The translations under genes and the position numbers were made by a program. From assembly GCA_905221605.1 (NCBI GenBank), contig CAJNDS010000488.1:62001-126000 (forward strand): a stretch of 64,000 nt of DNA, in the 5' to 3' direction. The notes beneath the pieces are model-generated. The model was not told the origin of the DNA. It worked only from the letters and a program-made list of their open reading frames with translations, and made no database searches. This stretch comes from Symbiodinium natans. Its lineage: Eukaryota > Sar > Dinophyceae > Suessiales > Symbiodiniaceae. This document shows, piece by piece, positions 23,449 to 33,317 of the stretch (positions are counted from its first letter, which is position 1; the number at the start of each line of letters is the position of its first letter).

Positions 23449-23922
23449 CTTTAGCATTCACATCAACACGGGAATGGTTTTGCACGAAAATCAACTAGCT
23501 TGTGGGCATGTTCACGCTGAAGAACCGCCGGAATCTGAACCGTGGGAGAAGCAAGTCCTCTTCATCGTTATGACCAGACGCTGTCCCCTACGTGGTCGCC
23601 AAATATGCAAGAAGCTATTCAAGGCCGCGGTGACTCAGAAAAGATTCCGGCAAACCAAGGACGATGAGGGTTAAGGGTATAAGGCCTGCTTCATTATTCC
23701 AGCGGGAATTCAAGAAAAATACTTGTCACATACCTCATCCCCCCCAACCAAAAAACACTGACTTGCCTACATCCAGCAGACTTAAGCCTAGGAAAACTTG
23801 CGTCCTATGTCTAGGCACGAGGCACGGAAACCCCATGACAACATCGACTCCTTACAGGCTGCAGGATTCGTATGGAAGCATGAAGCATCTCTTAACCAGG
23901 TAAGCCCTACACATAGACGCCG
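23449..23922. other. No gene seen
   Basis: No recognisable gene, RNA or repeat. Confidence 0.3.
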
Positions 23923-24001
23923 TCAACAACTTCAATCACATCTCTTCTTTCTTGGGGCGACGCAGTCAACAACTCAACCACATCCCTTCTTTCTTGGGGC
24001 G
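23923..24001. repeat. Two tandem copies of a ~40-bp unit
   Basis: The segment GTCAACAACT-CA-CACATC followed by TTCTTTCTTGGGGCGAC occurs twice in a row with two or three differences. Confidence 0.8.
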
Positions 24002-26396
24002 ACTTCTTAAAAGCACGCCACTGGCACAGTTTAGGGCTCAAATGCGTGCCTGCAAGCAGAAAAGGCACGACTGCCGACCTAAACTATATAGCCTCACCAC
24101 CATCCGAAATCCCAAAGATACAGAGTCTCTATATATATATATATATATAAGGTTCCGAGAATGCCAACGCCGCCAAACTGTTCAAAAACCTAAATCTGCA
24201 CCGCTGCGCTCAGTCAGCCGCATGATAAGGTTAAGATTTCAGGATGGAATCAATACCCCCTAGTTCCTCTACTTAGATTTGTTGTGCGGTGTGACACAGT
24301 CCACTGTTACAGACCCATAACATGCGCCAAATCGGCCGTGGTTCGTTGCAGAACATCTCTCCGGACATCTCCGGACCTTTGGCTCCTTCTGCCACAAGGG
24401 GTCAATCTCCCCAGCAGAAAGACTGCGGCTTGCTCGGGAGATCGTTTGATGCCCTGCCATATGGTTTGGAGTGTGGCATGCGTGGCGCAATTTTGCAATT
24501 TTGCACGTTTCCGAGCAAAGGGGTTTCAAGCAGGAGTTCCGAGCAGGAGGTACACTTCGACATTTCGGCATGGGCATCAATGTCAAGTCGAGCCAGGCGA
24601 GGCTGAAAGGCTGAAAGCAGCCGCAGTTGTGGACAAAATGGCAAGAGCCAGACTGCAGGTCCTTGGGGGCCTTCAGCCGCCAAAGAGAGAAGCCTCTAGG
24701 AAATTGCGCGGCCGCCGGAACATGTGGGCAAATGGAGGCACTAGAACCAACTGAGTTGGTGAAGCCACCAACGGTCAACATAACCAACTCTAGAATTGCG
24801 AGTGCCCAAACCCCGAGTTCCGACTGCATCATCGTGACATGCTCCAAAGCATTGCAATGGATCTTGCCATGAGCTAGGGTCCGACCAAAAAGGCACCTCT
24901 GTTTTCAAGGTGTTATCTGGAATCTTGTCAGGTGTCATCTTGGTTCGGTTTGTTAAGGGATTCGCCCAGTCCGAGCATCGACGTCGGCTTCGTGTCTGCC
25001 AGAAGCCGTCAGATTTCAACCTCAACAAGCCAACCCTTCCTTACAACGGGAGAGTAGCATGTGTATGCTGGAAGAGGTGTGACGTCTGCGAGTGCATGCG
25101 TTCTTCGCTGAGCAGCTGTCGGCTCTGCAGCTCCCCCCTGTCTGACATTGCAACTCAACACGTACAAGTGCCTCTTAGAAGCGATTGTGCTGTTTATACA
25201 TTCATGTTCCGTTCAGGGCACTGCAGGCATCTGCAGTTGTGGAGAAGCTGACGTCTTCCATTCTCAGGACTGTGTAAGAAGGAATGCTTGCAGGAAGCAG
25301 TCATCTATGCAATCCAACTGGCTGCTGCAACTCCCGGCGTTAAGAGGATCAAGGCTTTTGGGGCCTAGATGGCAGGACTTAGAATCACGAGAATGTCTTC
25401 AGGGTCCTGAGCCTTCAGCTGGAACGTTAATACAACATGAGATCATGACACGACACGACACGGGCTTCATACTTGGCCCTGACACCGACAAAGAATGCAA
25501 AGCATCTGAGTGTCTTGGATGCAAAGTTGCAGCAAAAGCCGCCGGGGCAAGGTTGGCAAAGTTTAGGAGCTTAAGGGTGTGCATATGCTTACATCTGTTT
25601 ACATCGCGCATCATGTTGGGTTCAGGGCCTTCAAGGTTCCAAGTCTAGGAATGTAAGGCTTGGTGACTGGCTTGGAGTCATCAGCCGGGTTGGAGGCCCA
25701 GGAGGGCTATGATATGAGACACGCATATATACGCAGTCCGTGCGGACTCCTCTGAGACTTTTCCCGTGCTGCTCCCCTGTTTCTGTGAGGCACACTGTGG
25801 GGGTTGTGAGGCCTTGGAAGCCTGGAATTCCATTTGAACCCCTAAACGTTGTGAGCTAGGAACCTGTAGCTGTTCGAAGCATGTGCCTCAACGCAAGACG
25901 AAACCTTCCGAAGTTTTGAACATTCAACGCTTAGATTTGAAGCGATGGGCGGCCTCAGATTTAAGCAACAGTATGTCGATCTTCTGATGCTAGTCTGAGC
26001 TACAGCTGAATGTCTGATGTTTCATTCGAGCGTTGGCGGCCATTAGGCTGCCCAGCTTCAGGGTGCAGCAGAAACTTCTACTGCACGAAGTTGCACACGA
26101 AGGGCTTCGGCTCTTCGAGTCCCCGAGCAGCATGTAGCTGAGTCTCAGAAGAGAAAAGCCAGTCTTTCTCAGCACTGGCTTAAAAAATATGTGTGGTAAC
26201 AGATGGGTGCCCGTTACAAACAGATAGCACCGTCCAACTCCAGCCATAAGCCCTCAACTCGGCTTCCAAACATGGTTGTTATGCTGGCAAGAGAAAAGGC
26301 TGCGAGCATGATCACTGTGACTGTTGCTGGCTCTATTTGCGTTGTTGCTTTTTTGTTTTTGTTGCCGTTGTCGTTGCCGCGGTCGCCGTCGATGCA

Positions 26397-26397
<1 letters not shown>
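24002..26397. other. No gene assigned; (TA)n at 24130-24149
   Basis: Contains a 20-bp TA run. A 192-codon minus-strand open frame at 24269-24847 lacks coding character and was rejected. No other feature was recognised. Confidence 0.3.

Positions 26398-26459
<62 letters not shown>
26398..26459 (+). repeat. (GTT)n array at the 5' edge of the LINE
   Basis: About 20 uninterrupted GTT units, preceded by degenerate GTT/GTC/GCC units from about 26340. Same strand orientation as the larger array at 32792-33317 on the other side of the element. Confidence 0.95.
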
Positions 26460-26475
26460 AAGATTCTGGCCCAAG

Positions 26476-28560
26476 ATGAGGATTTTATTTCTCGTAGCCG
26501 TAGCGAGCTTTCTTGGGTGCCTGGGTCCCAAGTCCCAGGGTCCAGCCATGGATCAGAATCGAGGGTTTCGGGAAGTAGCGCCCCCCGATGAAGCTGAGCA
26601 GCATGCGCAGCGAAGTCAGCTAACCATGAACAAAACCGGCAAGCGAAGCTACCAAAGAGCTTGTAAAGTTGCCCTGGCGAAGGGAGCAGCACTTTACAAA
26701 GGCCGTCTTCTGACAGCTCAGGCTCTAGGAGCTCATGAAGGACAATTCGCGTCTCCTGCGAAAGCGGAGAGGCGTTCTTTTCAACCGAACAGACAGATCC
26801 ATCACAAATTTGACATGGAAGTCCTTACTTGGAACGCAGGCTCAATTACAAGTCGAGTTTGGAACGAGATTCTGGCCCTTTTGGCAACAACAGAGTACAA
26901 GAACATCAAAATCGTTTTCCTGCAGGAATCGCATTGGCAGCAGGACCAGGTCTACAGCTCAGGCCCGTGGTCAGTCCTAACCTGTGGCTCAACAAGCAGA
27001 CACAAGGCTGGCCTGGTTGTCTTGGTGCATAGCTCACTGGCTCCTCTTTCAGAAATTCGCAGCACTTCCATTGTTCCAGGGCATTTGCAGCACGTCATGA
27101 TCCCGTGGCAGAGATCCAGAATACATCTCCTGAACCTGTACCAGCACGTCTGGGATTCAAAGCTCTCGAAGACGGAAAACAGAGGCAGGAGAAAGGACGT
27201 GATGACACAGCTCGAAAATCGAATACAGAGAGTCCCACAACGTGACTTCTTGATTGTGGCTGGGGATTTCAATGCGCATGCGGTGACTGAACGTCCTCAT
27301 ATCGGACCAAGTGTGCCTCATCGAGTACGGTTTGCAAATGCGGATGTGAAGACACTGCCCTCGCTCTGCAAATCCTGTGGACTAACTGCGCTGAACACAT
27401 GGGCTTCTGGCCATCGCAGTACGTATGCTAACAGTGATGGCACATATTCCTCTCAGATCGATTTTTTGCTGGTCAGACTGCACGATGCTCGGAGGAGATC
27501 CAAGGAGGCCTACTCGGATAAGAACTTTCCTGTGGCTGCCTACAGAGATGGATCAAAACACTTTCCAGTGCGAGCCACTCTGTTCATTCCTCCTTACAGT
27601 CCTACACCCAGCAAGCCACGGCCGTTTGATGCCACAGCCCTGGATGCGAGCTTTCGGCGGAAAGATGACAACTGGCAGGCATACTCACATCGTCTGACGG
27701 AAGCAGTGGTGAGGACAATGCAAGTGAGACCGTCTTGGCAAGAACTGGATGAAGTGATGGTTAGTGTATCAGCTGAGCACTATCCTCCTCCACGCAAGTC
27801 TCAGCCAGTAGCAGGTCCAATTCATCAGGAATATTGGAAGAAAGTGCGGCAAATCCAGGCGCACAAGAGGGCTGGAACCGAGCATAATTCAGAATGCCAG
27901 AAGCTTGTGGAGGACATCAAGGAGGAGGCGCGGACTTTCAAAAAACAGCAAAAACAAAGAAAGCTAGAGAAGCAAGAGCAGTTGCTTCTACAAGCCCAGG
28001 AAGATAAAAGGCAACAATCCCACAAACTGGCTCATACTCTCAGGAAACTTGCTCCGTGGCGCCCAGTGCAGAGAGTCAACCTAAGGGATCAAGCAGGTGA
28101 GCCGCTTGATACGGAGGCCTCACTAAAAACTATGCGCGAATACTCGAGTCAAATCTTCTCCAAAAGTCCTCCTTTGCACTCAGTAGCTGCTGTGCCCAGA
28201 GCAGCGATCACCGCCTTGCAGGTATCCTCACAAATCAAGACAGTGCCAGTGGGGAAAGCAGTCCCCAGCACCTCAGCCCCAGTATCAGCTTGGAAGAGTC
28301 TAGGTCCTGAAGCCCACGAACACATAGCAGGTCTAATCAACTCTGAGGTGTCCCAATCAGAAATTTCCCCTTATCTAAAGGACCCTCGAATTGCATGGAT
28401 CCCCAAGCCGGGCAAGCCAGCCACCGCCATGCAAAACCTGAGGCCCATAGGAGTCATCAGCGTGCCAGGCAAAGTGCTAGCAGGCGCAGTGAAGACTCGC
28501 ATTGCACCAGCACTGCAGGTGAGCTCACAGCTTCAGCCTCAATTTGCGTACATCGGCAGA
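26476..28560 (+). CDS. LINE polyprotein, 5' part: AP endonuclease and start of reverse transcriptase
   Basis: Start chosen at ATG 26476, the first inside the element; the frame is open upstream only through the (GTT)n array. A hydrophobic start (MRILFLVAVASFLGCLG) and a basic linker precede the endonuclease (26815-27582). This nicks target DNA to prime reverse transcription. Endonuclease/exonuclease/phosphatase motifs in order: WNAGSI (Asn), FLQESHW (Glu), GDFNAH (Asp, Asn), IDFLLV (Asp) and SKHFPV (His). In the last motif the usual SDH has Lys for Asp. A Lys/Glu/Gln-rich coiled segment (about 27830-28030) follows. The RT then begins with AWIPKPGKPATAMQNLRPIG, the usual K-P-G...RPI entry. The frame runs to a stop at 28710, but RT similarity leaves it at the G6 run 28561-28566 and continues in the next feature. 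Confidence 0.85.
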
Positions 28561-28562
28561 GG

Positions 28563-31295
28563 GGGGTGCGGGACGCTATCGCGAAAGCATGTCAGCACCT
28601 TGATTTCGCGCAGCAGCTCCGTCAAGAGCATCGCAGGGACCTGCACAAGTCCCAACGCGGAGCCAGGCAGGCTCAGCTGTCAGGGGCACTTACTATTTCG
28701 GTTGATCTGAGCAAAGCTTTTGATTCTGTTAATAGACATGAGCTGCTAGCTGCCTTGGATCGCCTGGGAACAGACCCTGTTACGAAAGAACTGGTAGTTC
28801 AACTACACAGTGAGACCTCCTACAACATGGGCACAAGTGGACTAGAGATTCAAGTTCCCACTTCTTCAGGAATCAAACAAGGTTGCAAGCTAGCCCCGGC
28901 ATTGTGGTCTGCGCTGACACTTCTAGTCATGAGCAGAATGGAGCAGAAATGGGGCCCAGATAGCAAGCAAGCTAGGGACATCCTAACGGTCTTTGCAGAC
29001 GATTTCCTGCTCCAGGAAACCTTCTCGAGCTTTCCTGAACTTCAGAAAGTCCTGCTCAGAATAGAGGCTCTCTTTCAGTCTCTTGAGGACGTGGGGCTGG
29101 AAGTCAATCCAACGAAGTCCAAAGCCTTGCTAATGGTTCAGGGCACTCAGCAGTCCATCTTTCGCAAGAAGCACACGATGCGCAAAGAGAAGCAGTTGCA
29201 CATCGTCCTTCCCTCAGGACATAAGATTCCGATTCATCACAAACTAACATATCTAGGGGTGCAGCTCAGCTATGGATCCTACAAAGACCAGACTGTTGAC
29301 TATAGGATCGCCCAAGCTCAAGGCAAGTTTGAGCTACTTCGACACATCCTGTGCTCCACTAAGGCCTTGGAGGCTTCAAAGAAGTTGGAGATCTGGAGGG
29401 TCTATGTGGAATCCTCACTCTTGCATGGGCTTGTGGCCACTGGCATCACCTCATCAGGTCTTCAGAAGCTTCAGAGTAAATACTCGAGGATGCTAAGATC
29501 CATCTTTAAGCAACATCAGCACTACAGCCATATTGACACGAAGACTCTGTTCGAGCAATATAAGGTTCAGACTCCTCAAGCAGTTTTGATCAGCCAGATG
29601 AAAAACTATCAAGACGCACTAGATGCCTGTCAGAAGTACAACCCGGATCAGAACATACAGTGGTATCTGGGACTTAGAGGTAGGATTGTTGCGCTGCAAC
29701 AGGAGCTTCAGAGCATGCATTTGGACCTGACCGAGGCAGACCAGGAGGTACCGTGCTCTCTGTGCGATCGGAAATTTTCCAGCGCTAAGGGTCTTCAGCA
29801 ACATACTCTGGTGAAGCATGGAGGACAGCGTGCGAATCAGCTAGGCCCAAAATTTCAGGTCACTGTGCATAGCTGCAAAGGACTTCCGCAATGTGCGGCA
29901 TGCAACAGGCAGTTGCGCACAATGCATCAACTTCGCAGACATGTGGAGTCAGGCATTTGCCCTCAGCTGCACGAGCTGAAAGAACGAGCCAAATCCTGTA
30001 CAAGCTCAGAAAGCATAGCTATGATCTATCAGTCTAGCGTGCAGGAACAACTTAAGAAGGATCCTGATCTTCTACTAAAAAAGAGACATGTCACTCAGCA
30101 TCTATTAACGAACTGCAGTCTCTGTGGGCAATACATTGTTGGCCACAAAGGAGTGAAACAGCACATTCAGAAAGCTCATCCCGCTTTCTGGGCACAATCC
30201 TCGGCATCCATTCTTGCCAACATGCGAACACATAAGCGCCTCCTGCACAAAAAAGAAGAATGTAGGTATTGTCGCATTGTGGTAGATGCTCCAGTACGCC
30301 ATGCAGAGCAATGTGTGGTTCTGCTTCAGACATACGCCATGAGTGCAGCTTGTGCCAAGCCTATGGAACTGCCAGATCTCTTCAGTGCAGATCCTCCAAT
30401 TAGCCAGGTGAGAGGCAGGGAGGCTTCCTCCCAGGAGGCTTCCTCCAGCAGCCGAGCTTCTTTGCTGACATACACTGCACGCGTCTCGGGTCGTTCAACC
30501 ACTGCACCTCCCACAGCTTCCATGCAAGACGCTGCCTGGCGTCTAGCTTATCATAATCCGCATCAACTGTGCTATGCACACACGGTCGTTCATATCCTTA
30601 TCTCTCTCTTGTCAGACGGACTGTTCCCAGATCCTTCTTTAAATTCCATCCTAACGGAAATAGGTTCCCTGAATGGCAGATCCTCTCATGCGGATGTTCG
30701 GAGGTTGCGACATCTTCGTCCGCTGCTAGCAGGATGGCGATTACGACCCAGGCAGGAGGATGCATCTCAATTTCTGTTGCACATCTCTCAGCGTATTCCA
30801 GATCTTTCATCAGATAAATGGGAGGCGCGAGTTCATATCTCAGCACCGGAGGAACGCATAAGTGTTGAGGAAAAAGGTGGCTTGATTCTGTATCTACCCG
30901 AGCCGCCGGATGGACTCTCGACTCTTCAGCAATCAGTAACACAATGGACGAACAGGGGTAGTGTGTTTGCCTTGCTTCCAGAAACAAGACTCATTTGCTT
31001 ACAAATTCAAAGATTTGATCAGCAAATCAAAACTTCCCGCCCACAAGCGCTGGACACAGTCCTTGAGATGCCAATGTTTCTAGATAATGGAACATCAACG
31101 GAAGCAGTGTCTTTTCGTCTCTATGCATTCATTATCCATATCGGCGAAGACTGGAGCTCTGGACATTACCGAGCGGGGTTTTGGAGAGATGGAGTTGCGT
31201 ACCTAGCTGATGATAGTGATCCGCCAAGATGCACCATGCTCCTCTCGGATCAAATATGCCGAGGATCGTACTTGGCCTTCTATGTAAGAGATTAG
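28563..31295 (+). CDS. LINE polyprotein, 3' part: RT catalytic core, zinc fingers, USP-like protease
   Basis: About 910 residues, one base back in frame from the previous part. RT motifs: SVDLSKAFDSV (motif A), SGIKQGCKLAP (B), VFADDFL (catalytic FADD, C) and TYLGVQL (D/E). Four zinc fingers at 29754-30314: C-x2-C-x12-H-x4-H, C-x2-C-x12-H-x5-C, C-x2-C-x12-H-x4-H and C-x2-C-x9-H-x3-C. They probably bind the element RNA or target DNA. The last 250 residues (30537-31295) follow the peptidase C19 (ubiquitin-specific protease) plan: Cys box NPHQLCYAHT, QEDASQFL, RLICLQIQRFD, then SGHYRAGF with the catalytic His, YLADDSDP with the Asp, and the final SYLAFYV. The domain is shorter than typical USPs and lacks an obvious zinc-binding finger insertion. 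Substrate (ubiquitin or a ubiquitin-like protein) is unknown. Confidence 0.8.
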   Translation, partial: GVRDAIAKACQHLDFAQQLRQEHRRDLHKSQRGARQAQLSGALTISVDLSKAFDSVNRHELLAALDRLGTDPVTKELVVQLHSETSYNMGTSGLEIQVPTSSGIKQGCKLAPALWSALTLLVMSRMEQKWGPDSKQARDILTVFADDFLLQETFSSFPELQKVLLRIEALFQSLEDVGLEVNPTKSKALLMVQGTQQSIFRKKHTMRKEKQLHIVLPSGHKIPIHHKLTYLGVQLSYGSYKDQTVDYRIAQAQGKFELLRHILCSTKALEASKKLEIWRVYVESSLLHGLVATGITSSGLQKLQSKYSRMLRSIFKQHQHYSHIDTKTLFEQYKVQTPQAVLISQMKNYQDALDACQKYNPDQNIQWYLGLRGRIVALQQELQSMHLDLTEADQEVPCSLCDRKFSSAKGLQQHTLVKHGGQRANQLGPKFQVTVHSCKGLPQCAACNRQLRTMHQLRRHVESGICPQLHELKERAKSCTSSESIAMIYQSSVQEQLKKDPDLLLKKRHVTQHLLTNCSLCGQYIVGHKGVKQHIQKAHPAFWAQSSASILANMRTHKRLLHKKEECRYCRIVVDAPVRHAEQCVVLLQTYAMSAACAKPMELPDLFSADPPISQVRGREASSQEASSSSRASLLTYTARVSGRSTTAPPTASMQDAAWRLAYHNPHQLCYAHTVVHILISLLSDGLFPDPSLNSILTEIGSLNGRSSHADVRRLRHLRPLLAGWRLRPRQEDASQFLLHISQRIPDLSSDKWEARVHISAPEERISVEEKGGLILYLPEPPDGLSTLQQSVTQWTNRGSVFALLPETRLICLQIQRFDQQIKTSRPQALDTVLEMPMFLDNGTSTEAVSFRLYAFIIHIGEDWSSGHYRAGFWRDGVAYLADDSDPPRCTMLLSDQICRGSYLAFYVRD

Positions 31296-32302
31296 ATTCA
31301 GCCAGGCAGCCATGAGGCAGGCCTTTGCCCAATTGTCAGCACCCGCCAAGTCCAAGCACGCATGCGGAGGTTTCCTCCGGAGGCATCCTCCGCAGCAGTG
31401 TTCTTTCTTAAAGAAGACCTATCTGCCTGCTGTTGCTTAAGGCAACTCGGCATGAATGCTGCCCTGCGCGCAATAAAGCCATGATCTCGTGCTAAAAAGT
31501 ACAGTCTCTTGCATGAACCTTCACATGCGGAGGTTTCCTCCGGAGGCTTCCTCCCCGGTAGTGTTTCTTACAGTAGACCGATCTGCCTGCTGTAGCGTAA
31601 GGCCAAGCTTACCCATTTTTGTCCCTGAACCTGAAGCATCTGTAAGAGCCCTGTGCGCACTTCCTTTGACCCCAGCAAAATTCCCCCCCGAACATGTGAG
31701 GCCTCCTCAAGGACGGTGGGTTCAACTTAGAGTCACTTTTTCGGATGCAACCTGCCTTGTCGCAGCGCTGGCCCCGAGAGCCGTGCAAGGTGTCCCAGGT
31801 CAGGTGCTTCCCTCTTCGCAAAGTACTCGTATCTATGTGAGACCTCCTCCAGCATGGTGGGTTAAGTTCGGTTAGTTGGGGTCACATTTTCTCGACCAGG
31901 TATGAAATTTTGCCCTGTCGCAGCGCTGGCCCCAGGAGCCGCGCAAGGCGTCCCAGGTCAGGCTTCGCAAACTCAGCTTCCCTGCATCCAATTTGGGCAT
32001 CCTACTTGGAACGTGCAAGGCCGCCTTGGTGCGCTCTGCCTACGGCCCTCTGCCAGTTGTTTAGCGTTACCTGTGTGAGACGTCACTAGACAGGAACGCT
32101 GAGTGTCGGCCTCACCAGAGGTACGGCTCGCTAAACAGCTGGTGCGTGGGTGCTGGACGCAGTGACTCACAGTAGGGTGTCGGGGTAGCCGCGCTTATTT
32201 TTCACTCTTTTGCAGTGCTGAGTACTTGATATCGGAGGCTGCCTCCGTGCCAACTTCAATTTCTTCATTGATTCATTGCATCAGATTAGGAGGTTTCCTC
32301 CT
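30418..32302 (+). repeat. Seven dispersed GGAGG-nnn-CCTCC palindromes in the LINE 3' region
   Basis: Copies begin near 30418, 30434, 31366, 31379, 31529, 31542 and 32234, with a variant at 32288. Two pairs sit inside a diverged ~80-bp repeat (31361-31444 and 31524-31605) that also shares ATCTGCCTGCTGT. Each can form a 5-6-bp stem with a 3-base loop in RNA. The first two lie in the coding region, between the fingers and the protease. Confidence 0.75.
31697..31980 (+). repeat. Two diverged ~140-bp direct repeats in the LINE 3' region
   Basis: Both copies (starting about 31697 and 31838) contain GTGAG-CCTCCTC, a GGTGGGTT segment, GTCGCAGCGCTGGCCCC and GCAAGG-GTCCCAGGTCAGG followed by TTCGCAAA. 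They make the 3' untranslated region modular. Confidence 0.7.
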
Positions 32303-32414
32303 GAATATCCTTAAGTACTCTGCCAAAGCAGATTCAGTATAGCAGGTAGTGAGACCTGGCAATCTGGAGGAAGCGATCCTCTCGAAGTCCAAAAGGCCGG
32401 ACTGTGAAATAAAA

Positions 32415-32453
32415 AAGGCGGGTGAGACCTTCTATATCACACTTGCCCGCCTT
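32415..32453 (+). other. 8-bp stem hairpin near the LINE 3' end
   Basis: AAGGCGGG (32415-32422) and CCCGCCTT (32446-32453) form a perfect 8-bp stem with a 23-base loop. A role in RT template recognition is possible but only inferred. Confidence 0.5.
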
Positions 32454-32791
32454 AATCACACCAAACTCAGCTAGCGCACAGCTATAGCCTGCAACACAAC
32501 ATCGGGGCCAGCCGGCACTGCAGCAGTCGCGGGTGCAGGTGAGCCAGTAGGAAGCGGTCGTAGGGTGCCCAGCCAGCACAGCGCTATCGCAGCCCCGAGG
32601 GGCGGATGCATTCCACATACTCGAACATAGCTGTGCACAACAATCCTTTCAGCAGCCCTGAGGGGCGTGAAGTACGAACTAGCAAAGACTGCTGGAGCTC
32701 CCAAGGCGGATACAGAGTAGCCGACGTGCCGAGGATCCAAAGTGATCAGAGGTCCACATGCTGATTCTGGCAGTGAGTGCAATGCAAAAAT

Positions 32792-33317
<526 letters not shown>

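Larger units (their letters stand above)
26460..32791 (+). mobile_element. Non-LTR (LINE) retrotransposon with a USP-like protease domain
   Basis: The boundaries are taken as the ends of the two flanking (GTT)n arrays; the element itself may be slightly shorter. Order on the plus strand: short 5' region, AP-type endonuclease, reverse transcriptase, four C2H2/CCHC-type zinc fingers, ubiquitin-specific-protease-like domain, stop at 31293-31295, then about 1.5 kb of 3' untranslated sequence rich in short GGAGG-nnn-CCTCC palindromes. There are no LTRs. It is coding-complete except for one frame break in the RT (G6 run at 28561-28566). The presence of an apurinic-like endonuclease puts it outside the restriction-like-endonuclease (R2-type) group; the clade was not determined. 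Confidence 0.85.

Noticed and set aside
24269..24847. 192-codon minus-strand open frame
   Set aside because: No splice-site support, scattered Cys/Trp/Met typical of random sequence, and an equally long frame on the other strand.
26203..26475. Upstream ATG of the LINE frame giving a poly-Val N-terminus
   Set aside because: The poly-Val is the flanking (GTT)n array, so the real start is more likely ATG 26476 inside the element.
31697..31980. Repeats after the LINE stop as possible LTRs
   Set aside because: They are head-to-tail within the 3' region, not at the element ends, and the RT is of LINE type.
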